A program made the position numbers and the translations under genes. Shown here one piece after another: positions 24,899-34,255 of a stretch of DNA of 39,934 bases (its first letter is position 1; each line of letters opens with the position of its first letter). Below the pieces are notes generated by a model that saw nothing but the letters and a program-made list of their open reading frames with translations, was not told the origin of the DNA and did not search any database. Source of the DNA: Alphaproteobacteria bacterium (GTDB lineage Bacteria > Pseudomonadota > Alphaproteobacteria > UBA8366); contig JANQKC010000013.1 of NCBI GenBank assembly GCA_028281325.1, positions 1-39,934 on the forward strand, in the 5' to 3' direction.

Positions 24899-25576
24899 GT
24901 GCGAGTCCTGACGATCGATGATCACGGCATGTTCCGTCATGGCTTGCGTCTGACGCTGCAGCAGCAGTTCACCGATATCGAAGTCCTCGAAGCGGCAACC
25001 ATCGAACAGGGCATGGCGTTGGTTGCGCAAGCCGCGCCGATCGACCTTGCCCTGATCGACCTTTTCCTGGTCGGCGAGGATGGGGTCGACGCCATACAGC
25101 GACTCCGCACGCTCTCGCCCGAGACGCCCACGGCCGCGCTTACCGCGTCCGAGGACGTCGGCGACGTTGCCCGCGTCATGGCGGCGGGGGCGATGGGCTA
25201 CATCAAGAAAAGCTTCGGGCCGGACGTGTTGAAGAATGTCATCCAGCTGATTCTGTCCGGTGAGCGGTTCTACCCGGTCGTCCCGGTGGAGCCGTTGGCG
25301 GCGGGCGGCGTCCGGGCGGAGACGGCGGAGGGGTCCCGAGTCCCGACCGCGGACGGGTCCGTTCAACTGACGCCGCGCCAGAAGGAGATCTTGCAGGGGT
25401 TGGTCAACGGCCGCTCGAACAAGGAGATCGCGCGCGACCTCAATATCATCGAGGGCACGGTGAAGGCCCATATCCGGAACATGATGGGCAAGCTCCGGGT
25501 CCGGAACCGGACGCAACTCGCCCTCATGGCGACCCGGCTGGGGTTCATCGACGAAGAGGGCCGGTGGCGGAATTAG
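24899..25576 (+). CDS. NarL/LuxR-family response regulator (canonical receiver)
   Basis: Protein of 225 residues from GTG 24899, supported by GGAGG 6 bases upstream; the overlapping ATG at 24897 is in another frame and stops at once. The receiver (1-118) is complete: acidic pair D7/D8, phospho-acceptor D54 (LALIDLFLV), conserved lysine in GYIKKSF. The LuxR helix-turn-helix lies at 155-215 (LTPRQKEILQGLVNGRSNKE, TVKAHIRNMMGKLRVRNRTQ). Unlike its three neighbours it should respond to phosphorylation, but no histidine kinase gene lies in the window, so its partner is unknown. It is convergent with the FadB/FadJ gene. Confidence 0.9.
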   Translation: MRVLTIDDHGMFRHGLRLTLQQQFTDIEVLEAATIEQGMALVAQAAPIDLALIDLFLVGEDGVDAIQRLRTLSPETPTAALTASEDVGDVARVMAAGAMGYIKKSFGPDVLKNVIQLILSGERFYPVVPVEPLAAGGVRAETAEGSRVPTADGSVQLTPRQKEILQGLVNGRSNKEIARDLNIIEGTVKAHIRNMMGKLRVRNRTQLALMATRLGFIDEEGRWRN

Positions 25577-25603
25577 GCTTGGCGCGCCGTGTGCCGGGTT
25601 TGC

Positions 25604-27736
25604 CTAGACGTGCACCAATCCTTGCCAACCGGGATCGGGCGTCGTATCGGCGCCGGTTTTCTCCAGGATCGCGGTCCACTTGCGATGAAGGGTTTCGGCA
25701 TCGCTGGATTGCAGATAATGGATCGGGCCGCCGCGGAACGGTGCAAACCCGGCCCCGAAGATGAGGCCCGCATCGAGCAAATCCGCGTCATCGACGATCT
25801 TCTCGCGCCAACAGGCGATGCAGGTATCGAGCAGCGGCAGGATGAGGCGCTCCTGGAGGTTGCTGGCGGCCGACGGGCCGTCCGGTTTCGGCTTGATCGG
25901 TTTGCCCTTTCGGTACCGATAGAAACCGCGCCCGGTCTTCTTGCCGAGGTCGCCTTTCTCGACGAGGCGTTTCAGCGCCGCCGGCGGGTCCCACGCGTCG
26001 TTGCCGGCAAGAATTCGGCCGACATGCAGGCAGATATCGAGGCCGACGGTGTCGGCGAGTTCGAGCGGTCCCATGGGCATGCCGAACGCTTCGGCCGCAG
26101 CGTCGATCGCGGCGGGCGCGTTCCCTTCGTCGAGCAGGTCGACCGCGGCGAGCAGATAGGGCGTGAGCACCCGGTTGACCAGGAAGCCCGGCACGCTTTG
26201 CACCGGCAGTGGCAGTTTGTCGATCTGCCGGGCGAAGGCGAGGCCGTCGTCGATGGCGGCGGTATCGGAAGTCTCGCCGCGCACGACTTCCAGCAGCGGC
26301 ATCTGTGCGACCGGGTTGAAGAAATGCAGCCCGATCAGCCGTCCCGGCTTCTTCAGCACCGTGGCCAGCTCTTCGAGCGGGATGCTCGACGTGTTCGTCG
26401 CCAGCAGCGCGCCCGGCTTCATCTGAGGTTCGAGCGACCGGTAAAGCGTGTGTTTGAGGTCGAGGTCTTCCGGGATCGCCTCGATGATCACGTCCGCATG
26501 GCGCGCGCCATGGCCGTCGATATCGGGGATCAGCCGGTCCATGGCCGCGCGGCTTTCATGCGCCGCTTTGAGCCGCCGTTTGAACAGCTTTGCGGCGCGT
26601 CCCATGGCCGGCGCGATGAATTCGGCGCCGCGGTCCTGCAGCGTGACCCGCAACCCGCGCATGGCGCACCAAGCGGCGATGTCGCCGCCCATCGTGCCGG
26701 CGCCGATGACGTGGACATGCTCGAACGGCTTGTCGGATGCCTTGCCGAGATCCTTCAGCCGTTCGCTCAGGAAGAACACGCGGACGAGATTCTGCGCCGT
26801 GGCGTCGGTGATCAGGTCGGCGATCGACCGGGCTTCCTGACGCATCATCCGGTTCCTGTAATCGCCGTGGCGGACCCACAGGTCGATCAGGGCGAAGGGG
26901 GCGGGGTAGTGGTCGGGTCGGGCCTTCTTGCGCACCTGCGCCTTCATGATCGGCGACAAGGCCCAGCGAACCGGCAGCAGGTTGCTGGCCGCGACGGTAA
27001 GCCGCCGCCGCTTGACCCGCAGCTTGCCGCCGATGGCCATGTGCGCCGCGCGCTCGAAATGCCGGGGCTGGGTGACGGCGTCGACGACGCCCATCCGCTT
27101 GGCCGCCCGGGCGCGCAGGCTGCGGCCGGTTAGCATCAGGCCCATGGCGGCAGGGGCCGGGATCAGGCGCGTCAGCCGCGCGGTGCCGCCGAGGCCCGGA
27201 TGGATGCCGAGCCGGACTTCTGGCAGCCCGAGCCGCGCGTCGTCGCTAGCGATCCGGTAGCGGCAGGCAAGCGCCAGTTCCAGGCCCCCGCCGAGGCAGA
27301 ACCCGTGGATCAGCGCAACCGTGGGGAAAGGCAGTTTCTCGATCCGGTTCAGCACCGCATGCCCGCGCAAGACCAACTGTTCGACATCATCCGGATCTTT
27401 GAGCCGGCGGAATTCGCCGACGTCGGCTCCGGCGATGAAGCCGTTCGCCTTGCCCGACCGGATGACAAGCCCTGCCGGCCTATCCTTGTCGAGATCGTTG
27501 AGGACCTCATCCAGCGCCGCCAAGACATCTTGCGACAGCGTATTCGTGCTCGCGTCCGACCGGTCGAGCGTCAGCCAGTGGATGTTGTCCTCATCGCGAT
27601 GGATGTGCCAATGCCGCGGCGTCGCGACCGCGGCGCTTTCGACGGGCTTCGGTTCATTCGGCGTCGCCGTGGGCGCGATGTCTTGCCGGGGGGTGGAGTT
27701 GGTTTTTTCGGCTGCCGGTTGGGTTGTCGTCGTCAT
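25604..27736 (-). CDS. fadJ: Fatty-acid oxidation multifunctional enzyme (enoyl-CoA hydratase / 3-hydroxyacyl-CoA dehydrogenase)
   Basis: FadB/FadJ-type protein of 710 residues that hydrates enoyl-CoA and oxidises the 3-hydroxyacyl-CoA with NAD. After a low-complexity N-terminal tail (1-40), a crotonase domain (about 45-235) shows GFIAGADVGEF and HGFCLGGGLELALACRYRIA. Next come the NAD-binding Rossmann motif VIGAGTMGGDIAAW (near residue 340), the dehydrogenase marks TNTSSIPLEELA and GLHFFNPVAQMPLLEVV, and the C-terminal domain (GKKTGRGFYRY). The gene begins 1 base after the thiolase stop, giving the usual pairing of beta-oxidation steps 2-4. FadB versus FadJ cannot be settled by eye. Confidence 0.93.
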   Translation of the reverse strand: MTTTTQPAAEKTNSTPRQDIAPTATPNEPKPVESAAVATPRHWHIHRDEDNIHWLTLDRSDASTNTLSQDVLAALDEVLNDLDKDRPAGLVIRSGKANGFIAGADVGEFRRLKDPDDVEQLVLRGHAVLNRIEKLPFPTVALIHGFCLGGGLELALACRYRIASDDARLGLPEVRLGIHPGLGGTARLTRLIPAPAAMGLMLTGRSLRARAAKRMGVVDAVTQPRHFERAAHMAIGGKLRVKRRRLTVAASNLLPVRWALSPIMKAQVRKKARPDHYPAPFALIDLWVRHGDYRNRMMRQEARSIADLITDATAQNLVRVFFLSERLKDLGKASDKPFEHVHVIGAGTMGGDIAAWCAMRGLRVTLQDRGAEFIAPAMGRAAKLFKRRLKAAHESRAAMDRLIPDIDGHGARHADVIIEAIPEDLDLKHTLYRSLEPQMKPGALLATNTSSIPLEELATVLKKPGRLIGLHFFNPVAQMPLLEVVRGETSDTAAIDDGLAFARQIDKLPLPVQSVPGFLVNRVLTPYLLAAVDLLDEGNAPAAIDAAAEAFGMPMGPLELADTVGLDICLHVGRILAGNDAWDPPAALKRLVEKGDLGKKTGRGFYRYRKGKPIKPKPDGPSAASNLQERLILPLLDTCIACWREKIVDDADLLDAGLIFGAGFAPFRGGPIHYLQSSDAETLHRKWTAILEKTGADTTPDPGWQGLVHV

Positions 27737-27737
27737 G

Positions 27738-29033
27738 CTACGCAGCCTCCATCAAGAGGGCGCCGCCCTGGCCGCCGCCGATGCAAAGCGACGCGATCCC
27801 GCGCTTGGCGTCGCGGCGCTTCAGGACATGCAGCAGGTGGAGGGCGATCCGCGCGCCGCTTGACCCGACGGGATGGCCGATACTGATCGCCCCGCCGTCG
27901 ACGTTGAGGCGGTCGGGGTCGACCGCGCCGAGCGGGCCGTCTAGATCGAGTTGATCCCTGCAGTAGTCGGCATCGGTCCAGGCCGCGAGGCAGGCCAGGA
28001 CCTGCGCCGCGAATGCCTCGTTGATCTCCCAGGCGTCGATATCGTCCAGCTTGTAGCCGTTGCGCATGAGGATCGGCGTCGAGGCGTGCACCGGGCCGAG
28101 GCCCATCTGCGCCGGATCCAGGGCCGCCCATTCGCTGTCGACGATCCGGCCCATCGGCGTCAGTCCATGTCGTTTGACCGCCTCCTCGGACGCCAGGATG
28201 AGCCAGGCGGCGCCGTCGGTGATCTGCGAGCTGTTGCCGGGCGTCACCGTTCCGAACGGCCGTTCAAAGACCGGCCGCAGCTTCGCCAGCTTCTCGATAT
28301 CGTTGTCGGGCCGGACCCCGTCGTCCTGCTCGTAGTGCTTGCCGCGCGTGTCGAAGATCGGTTCGATCTCCTCGAAACAGCCGTCGGTTTGGGCTTTCGC
28401 GGTCCGCTTGTGGCTCTCCAGGGCGAAGGCGTCCATCGCCTCCCGGGTGATTGAGAACTTGTCCGCCAAGACCTCCGCCGTCTGTCCCATGTTGAGGTTG
28501 ACCACCGGGTCCGTCAGGCCCTTCAGGAGCCCGATCACCGGGGCCAGGAAGCCGGGGCGCCATGCCAGGGCGGCCTTGGCCTTCGCGACCGTGCTGCGCG
28601 CGCCGTTCAGGTCCGCCAGCCAATTCACCATGCGGGCGTTGAACAGGATCGGTGAATGGCTCAAGGCCTCGGTGCCGCCGGCGAGGATCAAATCGGCGCG
28701 GTCGTCGGCGATGTAGCGCGCGGCGGTCTCGACCGATTGCAGGCCGGACGCGCAATTGCGCTGCACGGTCCACGCGGTGACCCGTTCGCCGCAGCCGAGC
28801 CGCAAGGCCGCGATCCGCGCCGGATTGACCTCGTCCGCCGTCGGTGAGACGCAGCCGAGGATGACTTCGTCCAAATCCTCCGGCGCGAAGGGCTGGCGCA
28901 GCAAGAGGGGACGGCCGGCGGCGACCGCGAGGTCGACCGGCGAGAAGGGCCCTGGACGGCCACGCGCCTTCAGGAAGGGCGTGCGGCTGCCGTCGACTAC
29001 ATAGACAGGGCGACGGGCGGCTGAGGTGCTGAT
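27738..29033 (-). CDS. fadI: Acetyl-CoA C-acyltransferase (thiolase), apparent ATC start
   Basis: Thiolase of about 431 residues that cleaves 3-ketoacyl-CoA in the last beta-oxidation step. Marks: RRPVYVVDGSRTPF at residues 7-20, the catalytic Cys in QRNCASGLQS, GGTEALSHSP, the HPVGSSGAR loop and the C-terminal CIGGGQGGALL. The conserved N-terminus lies upstream of the first ordinary start (TTG 28904). The only room is between in-frame stop TAA (29051-29049) and that codon, and it holds no ATG, GTG or TTG. ATC at 29033 sits 7 bases after AAAGGAG, so it is the probable start, overlapping the fadE-type gene by 37 bases. A sequencing error or recent ATG-to-ATC change is the alternative. Confidence 0.9.
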   Translation of the reverse strand: MSTSAARRPVYVVDGSRTPFLKARGRPGPFSPVDLAVAAGRPLLLRQPFAPEDLDEVILGCVSPTADEVNPARIAALRLGCGERVTAWTVQRNCASGLQSVETAARYIADDRADLILAGGTEALSHSPILFNARMVNWLADLNGARSTVAKAKAALAWRPGFLAPVIGLLKGLTDPVVNLNMGQTAEVLADKFSITREAMDAFALESHKRTAKAQTDGCFEEIEPIFDTRGKHYEQDDGVRPDNDIEKLAKLRPVFERPFGTVTPGNSSQITDGAAWLILASEEAVKRHGLTPMGRIVDSEWAALDPAQMGLGPVHASTPILMRNGYKLDDIDAWEINEAFAAQVLACLAAWTDADYCRDQLDLDGPLGAVDPDRLNVDGGAISIGHPVGSSGARIALHLLHVLKRRDAKRGIASLCIGGGQGGALLMEAA

Positions 29034-31282
29034 CGCTCCACTCCTTTGTTACCGGTTTCGCCGGCTCTCCCGATTTCACCCGGCGCGAAGTCATCGACCA
29101 TGATGGCCGTCCGGGTCGCGTCGGCCGCGTCGTCGAGAAGCGCCGCTTCGGCTTCCGAGATGACGCCGTGTGCCAGGGCCTCGGCGGCGGTTCGAATCTT
29201 GCGGTCCCGCAGTTTGCGCTCGACCGGTTCGGCCGCCAGCACGCGCTCCAGCGCGTGCTCCAGGCAGCCGGTGATATCGGCGGGATCGCGGGACACGAAG
29301 ATGCCGCCGGTCAAGCGGTCGCGGGCTTCCGACGGTTCCATCGTCAGGGCCGCGCACTGGGCGGCGAGCTTGTCCGACGGCGCCTTGCGGCGCATGCCGA
29401 GGGGAAAGACGATCGCGCGCAACGCCCAGGCCATCGGCCGGGACGGGAAGTTGACGAGAATCTCGTCGAGCCGCCGTTGGATTTCAAACAACGCGTTCTG
29501 ACAGCACCAGTGCAGCAGCGGCTCGTCCGCCTGCGGCCTGCCGTCATGCTCGAACCGCATCAGGACGCAGGCCATCAGATACATCTCGCTGAGAATGTCG
29601 CCGAGCCGCGCCGACAGGCTTTCGCGACGCTTCAGGCCGCCGCCGAGCAGCACCAGCGCCGCCTCCGCCACGACGGTGAAGGACGCGCTCGCCCGGCCGA
29701 GTTGCTTGTAGTAATGCTTGGCGACCCCCGCATCGGGCGCATCGGCCCATTCCCCGCCGGTCGCGTTGTGGAAGAGCGACCGGCCGATGATGGAAAACTG
29801 ATGCCGCAGATGAGCGAACAGCGCCGCGTCGAAGGCGTCGAGCCCCGCTTTCCGGTCCGGATCGTGCGCCGCCGCCATTTCGCGCTGCAGCCAGGGATGG
29901 CACCGGATCGCGCCTTGGCCGAAGATGATCATGCTGCGGGTCAGGATGTTCGCGCCTTCGACCGTGATGCTGACCGGCAGCGCGTAGTAGACGTTCGCCA
30001 GGTAATTGCTCGGACCGTTGCAGATCGCCCGGCCGCCGTGAACATCCATCGCGTCGTTGATCGTGTCGCGCAGGCGGTCGGTGGTGTGATACTTGACCAC
30101 CGCCGACAGCACTGCCGGCTTTTCGCCGAGATCGACCGCCGCCGCCGTGATGGCGCGGGCGGCTTCCAGCAGGTAGGCGTTCCCCGCGATCCGCGCCAAG
30201 GCCTCCTGGACGCCTTCGAACTTGCCGACCGGCATGCGGAACTGTTTGCGCACCCGCGCATAGGCGCCGGTGGTGCGGGCGCAGAATTTAGCGCCGCCCG
30301 TGCTGGCCGACGGCAGCGAAATCGACCGCCCGGCGGCGAGGCAGTTCATCAGCATGCGCCAGCCCTGGCCGACATAGTCCTGGCCGCCGATGATCCAGTC
30401 CATCGGCATGAATACGTCGGCGCCGTGTGTCGGGCCGTTCTGGAACGCCTGGTTGGCGGGGAAGTGCCGGCGTCCGATTTCGACGCCGGGCGTATCGGTC
30501 GGCACCAGGGCGAGGGTGATGCCCAGGTCTTCCTCGTCGCCCAGCAATCCTTCGGGATCGAACAGACGAAACGCCAGCCCCATGATGGTCGCGACCGGCG
30601 CCAGCGTGATGTAGCGTTTCTCCCAGCTTACCCGCATGCCGAGAACGCGCTCGCCGTTGTAATCGCCGTAACAGACGACGCCGCGGTCGGGCAGGGAGGC
30701 GGCGTCCGAGCCCGCGTCGGGGCCGGTCAGCGCGAAACAGGGAACCTCGGTACCGGCGGCGAGCCGGGGCAGGTAATGCGCTTTCTGCGCGTCGGTGCCG
30801 TATTCCAGCAGCAGTTCGGCCGGGCCGAGCGAATTCGGCACCATGACCGTCACCGCGGCGGCGAGGCTGCGGGTCGAAATCTTCATCACCACGGCGGAAT
30901 GCGCGAGGGCGGAGAAACCGAGCCCGCCATGCGCCTTCGGGATGATCATGCCGAGGAAGCCTTCGTCCTTGATGAACTGCCAGATGTCCGGCGGCAGGTC
31001 GCCCCGTTCCGCGGTGATTTCCCAATCGTCGAGACGGGCGCATAGCGCTTCGGTCGGTCCGTCGAGAAAGGCTTGCTCTTCCGCGGTCAGGGTCGGGCGC
31101 GCCAGCGCGCGCATCGATTCCCAATCGGGCTTGCCCGAGAAGAGGTCGGCGTCCCACCACACGGTGCCGGCCTCGATCGCATCCCGCTCCGTGTCCGACA
31201 TCGGCGGCAAGACCTTGCGGTACCAGTTGAGCACCGGGGCGCTGATGAATTGCCGTCGTAATCCTTGGAATAGACCTGCCAT
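28997..31282 (-). CDS. fadE: FadE-type acyl-CoA dehydrogenase
   Basis: Large acyl-CoA dehydrogenase of 761 residues (E. coli FadE about 814) that makes trans-2-enoyl-CoA with FAD. The N-terminal part resembles FadE (FISAPVLNWYRKVLPPMSDTERDAIEAG is in register with it). The catalytic core runs about 80-480 with FALTGPDAGSDAASLPDRG and the FadE signature VEGANILTRSMIIFGQGAIR, followed by the long C-terminal extension typical of this class. It is in a minus-strand run ligase-dehydrogenase-thiolase-hydratase, so the whole beta-oxidation spiral is encoded together. It starts 22 bases after the FadD-type stop. Confidence 0.94.
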   Translation of the reverse strand: MAGLFQGLRRQFISAPVLNWYRKVLPPMSDTERDAIEAGTVWWDADLFSGKPDWESMRALARPTLTAEEQAFLDGPTEALCARLDDWEITAERGDLPPDIWQFIKDEGFLGMIIPKAHGGLGFSALAHSAVVMKISTRSLAAAVTVMVPNSLGPAELLLEYGTDAQKAHYLPRLAAGTEVPCFALTGPDAGSDAASLPDRGVVCYGDYNGERVLGMRVSWEKRYITLAPVATIMGLAFRLFDPEGLLGDEEDLGITLALVPTDTPGVEIGRRHFPANQAFQNGPTHGADVFMPMDWIIGGQDYVGQGWRMLMNCLAAGRSISLPSASTGGAKFCARTTGAYARVRKQFRMPVGKFEGVQEALARIAGNAYLLEAARAITAAAVDLGEKPAVLSAVVKYHTTDRLRDTINDAMDVHGGRAICNGPSNYLANVYYALPVSITVEGANILTRSMIIFGQGAIRCHPWLQREMAAAHDPDRKAGLDAFDAALFAHLRHQFSIIGRSLFHNATGGEWADAPDAGVAKHYYKQLGRASASFTVVAEAALVLLGGGLKRRESLSARLGDILSEMYLMACVLMRFEHDGRPQADEPLLHWCCQNALFEIQRRLDEILVNFPSRPMAWALRAIVFPLGMRRKAPSDKLAAQCAALTMEPSEARDRLTGGIFVSRDPADITGCLEHALERVLAAEPVERKLRDRKIRTAAEALAHGVISEAEAALLDDAADATRTAIMVDDFAPGEIGRAGETGNKGVERSAPQPPVALSM

Positions 31283-31304
31283 GTCCGACCTTTCTGGAGT
31301 CCGC

Positions 31305-33158
31305 CTAGGCGGAAACGCTCTTCGGGCTGTTGGTGTCTTCCGGTTCCTGCGTGTCTTTCGTATCCGCGGCGTAGCCGGCGCTGCGCCGTTCCTCTTCCGC
31401 CATCAGATCCTTGCGCGACGGCTTGCCGATCAGCGTGTGCGGCAGGCTGTCTCGGAATTCGACCTGGGACGGTATTTCGAACGGCGCCAGCTTGTCCTTC
31501 AGGAAGGCGCGCAGTTCCGCCTTGGTCAGCGCCGAGCCGGGGTACAGCTTGATATAGGCCTTGACGATTTCGCCGCGGTGCCGGTTCGGCACGCCGCAGA
31601 CGACCGCTTCCTCGACGGCCGGGTGCAGGTAGATCGCTTCCTCGACCATCCGGGGATAGACGTTAAAGCCGCCGCTGAGAATCAGGTCCTTGATCCGGTC
31701 GATGATGAACAGATAGCCGTCCTCGTCGATATAACCGACATCGCCGGTATGCAGCCGGCCGCCGCGGAAGGCATCGGCGTTTTCCTCGGGCCGGTCCAAA
31801 TAGCCGGCCATCACCTGTGGCCCGGAAATGCAGATTTCGCCGTGCTGGCCGAGCGGCAGCAGCTTGTCCGGGTCCTTCCGGTCGGTGATCTCGATCAACG
31901 TGCCGGGCAACGGCAGGCCCACCGAGCCGGTCTTGTTGACGCCCTCGAAGGGATTGACCGTGCACACCGGGCTCGCCTCGGTCAGGCCGTAGCCTTCGAC
32001 CAGGGAGCAGCCGGTGATCGCCTCGAACTTCTCCTTGACCTTGGCGGGCAGGGGCGCGCCGCCGGAAATGCAGAGAGTCAGGCTCGAGAGGTCGAATTTG
32101 TCGATCGCGGAATAGCCGTTCAGCGCCGAGAACATGGTCGGCACACCGCAGAAGACGGTGGGCTTGTGTTCGTCGATCGCGCTCAGCACGTCCTCGGTGT
32201 TGAAGCGCGGCAGCAGCACCAGCTCCGAGGCGCAGTACAACGCGTTGTTCATGACGCCGGTCATGCCGAAGACATGGAACAGCGGCAGGATACCCAGGAA
32301 TTTCTCCTGGCCGCGCGTCGCCGAGGTCGCCCACAAACTGGTCTGGACCGCGTTCGCATACAGGTTCGCATGGGTCAGGATCGCGCCCTTCGGCGTGCCG
32401 GTCGTGCCGCCGGTGTATTGCAGCACGGCCATATCCTGGGCAGGGTCGATCGTCGGCGCCGCGAAACCGCCGTCGTTGCCGATCAGTGAGTCATAGGCGA
32501 TATGCGCGTCGTCCGACGGGATCGACGCGATCTCCTTGCGTTTCATGAAGGCGAACAGCAGGCCGCTGGAAAACGGCAGGATATCGCGCATCCGGCAGGT
32601 GATGATCTTCTCCAGCGCGCCATCCTGGATGCGATCCGCGATCTTCGGATACAGCGTCTTCAGGTTCAGGGTCACCATGATGCGCGTATTGGAATCGAGT
32701 ATCTGGCGCGCGATCTCGCGCTTGGCATACAGTGGGTTGTAGTTCACCACCACCGCGCCGATCCGCAGGATGGCGAAATAGAAGACCACGTAATAGGGGC
32801 AGTTCGGCAGCAGCAGGCCGATCCTATCGCCCTTGCGGACGCCGAGGTCCTGAAGGCCTTTGCCGACCCGGTTCACCAGGTCGTCCACGGTCTTGTAGTC
32901 GTAGCGCTTGCCGAGGAATTCGAGACAGGGGTTGTCCGGAAAGTCGGCGACGGCGTCGTCGAGGATTTTGGTGACCGGATGGGGCTCGATCTCCGCGGCC
33001 CAGGTCAAGGAAGCCGGATAGGAGTCCTCCCAGGGATAACGGTCGGGCGGCACGATGCGATGCTGGCCGGCCCGTTTCGGGCCCAGCGACGCGAAAGCGG
33101 AGCGGACCGCCGCGCCGATCTTTAGTAGGTTATCTTTATTGATAAATTTCAATTGCAT
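31305..33158 (-). CDS. fadD: Long-chain fatty-acid-CoA ligase
   Basis: Adenylate-forming acyl-CoA synthetase of 617 residues that activates long-chain fatty acids for the beta-oxidation enzymes encoded downstream. Motifs: P-loop-like YTGGTTGTPKGAILTHANL (near residue 255), VEGYGLTEASPV, the hinge region LHTGDVGYIDEDGYLFIIDR, KDLILSGGFNVYP, and the catalytic lysine region LIGKPSRKDL near the C-terminus. The C-terminal tail is acidic and Thr/Pro-rich. The palindrome AACCTAGGTT (33159-33168) touches the start codon and might be an operator or a chance match; no clear Shine-Dalgarno is seen. Confidence 0.94.
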   Translation of the reverse strand: MQLKFINKDNLLKIGAAVRSAFASLGPKRAGQHRIVPPDRYPWEDSYPASLTWAAEIEPHPVTKILDDAVADFPDNPCLEFLGKRYDYKTVDDLVNRVGKGLQDLGVRKGDRIGLLLPNCPYYVVFYFAILRIGAVVVNYNPLYAKREIARQILDSNTRIMVTLNLKTLYPKIADRIQDGALEKIITCRMRDILPFSSGLLFAFMKRKEIASIPSDDAHIAYDSLIGNDGGFAAPTIDPAQDMAVLQYTGGTTGTPKGAILTHANLYANAVQTSLWATSATRGQEKFLGILPLFHVFGMTGVMNNALYCASELVLLPRFNTEDVLSAIDEHKPTVFCGVPTMFSALNGYSAIDKFDLSSLTLCISGGAPLPAKVKEKFEAITGCSLVEGYGLTEASPVCTVNPFEGVNKTGSVGLPLPGTLIEITDRKDPDKLLPLGQHGEICISGPQVMAGYLDRPEENADAFRGGRLHTGDVGYIDEDGYLFIIDRIKDLILSGGFNVYPRMVEEAIYLHPAVEEAVVCGVPNRHRGEIVKAYIKLYPGSALTKAELRAFLKDKLAPFEIPSQVEFRDSLPHTLIGKPSRKDLMAEEERRSAGYAADTKDTQEPEDTNSPKSVSA

Positions 33159-33277
33159 AACCTAGGTTCTTTAAGGCGAATGCGAGCTGACGCGAGCGTG
33201 CGAGACCGATTCGCCGGATATCAATGAATATATGCCGTTTGCAGGCGTATTTATCCCTTGAGAAGGTTGCAGAATTT

Positions 33278-34255
33278 TTAACTCGCTTCCGCTTGGACCG
33301 GCGCGGAAACCGGCTCGACGCCTGGGGTTTCTCGCCGCGCCAGCATGCCGATCACTTCCATCAGTTCCGGTACGATCCGGTCGACCGCCCTGGCGCCTTC
33401 CTCGATGGCGTCCTCGGCGCGGTGAAAATCCAGCAGCCCGATATGCCCCATGCGCGGCGCGATCGATACATCCGGCGGATCGCCCGCCAAGCGGCTGCGG
33501 GTGATGCGGTCGAGCAGGATGGTGAAACTTGCCGCCATCGTGCCTAAGAAATTGGGTTCTTCCTGCTCGGCGGCAAGCAACTGGCGCATCGCGGGACCCA
33601 ACCGCTCCGGGGTGCAATTGCGACGGTCCTCGCCAGTGTACGGCGCTTCGCCGGGGATGGCAGCCGCTTTTCGCTGGTCCTGGTCGGCCATGCCGCCCAT
33701 CGTATCGCCGGTCAGGGTGACGGCGATGACGACCCGCGCGCCCATGGCCCGGCAGACCGAAACCGGCACCGGGTTGACCAGCGCGCCGTCGATCAGCCAG
33801 CGGCCGTTGATCCGCACCGGCTTGAATATCCCCGGAATCGACACGGAAGCGCGGATCGCATCCAGCAAATGCCCGTCGGTCAGCCAGATTTCATGGCCGG
33901 TGTGCAGTTCGGACGCGACGGCGGCGAAACGGGTCGGCAGGCTCTCGATCTGGCGGTCGCCGACCACCTTCTCCAATTCGCGGAACATCCGCTTTCCGCC
34001 GATGATGCCGTTATTGGGCACCATGAAGTCGAGCAATCGCACCATGCGGAACCGGGTCAACGTGCGCACGAGATCGGTCAGGGTGTCCATCTGTCCGGCG
34101 AGATAAAAGCCGCCGACCAGCGCGCCCATCGAGGTGCCGCAAACGATGTCGGGGGCGAGGCCGAGTTCCTTGAGGCGCTGAAGCACCCCGATATGGGCCC
34201 AGCCGCGGGCAATGCCGCCGCCTAGGGCGAGTCCAATCGTCGGGCCGGTCGTCAT
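33278..34255 (-). CDS. Patatin-like phospholipase/esterase (RssA type)
   Basis: Patatin-family lipid acyl hydrolase of 325 residues. The oxyanion loop GLALGGGIARGWAHIGVLQ lies at residues 8-26, the nucleophile Ser is in GTSMGALVGG (G-x-S-x-G), and the dyad Asp is in IDGALVNPVP. The C-terminal 100 residues are less conserved and run into an Ala/Pro/Val tail. It lies 119 bases upstream of the FadD-type gene on the same strand, so it may supply free fatty acids from lipids to the pathway; co-transcription is likely but there could be a separate promoter in the gap. Confidence 0.9.
   Translation of the reverse strand: MTTGPTIGLALGGGIARGWAHIGVLQRLKELGLAPDIVCGTSMGALVGGFYLAGQMDTLTDLVRTLTRFRMVRLLDFMVPNNGIIGGKRMFRELEKVVGDRQIESLPTRFAAVASELHTGHEIWLTDGHLLDAIRASVSIPGIFKPVRINGRWLIDGALVNPVPVSVCRAMGARVVIAVTLTGDTMGGMADQDQRKAAAIPGEAPYTGEDRRNCTPERLGPAMRQLLAAEQEEPNFLGTMAASFTILLDRITRSRLAGDPPDVSIAPRMGHIGLLDFHRAEDAIEEGARAVDRIVPELMEVIGMLARRETPGVEPVSAPVQAEAS

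Noticed and set aside
29168..31045. Long antisense open frame opposite the FadE-type gene
   Set aside because: Same reason: an Arg/His/Gln-rich shadow of an unmistakable acyl-CoA dehydrogenase.
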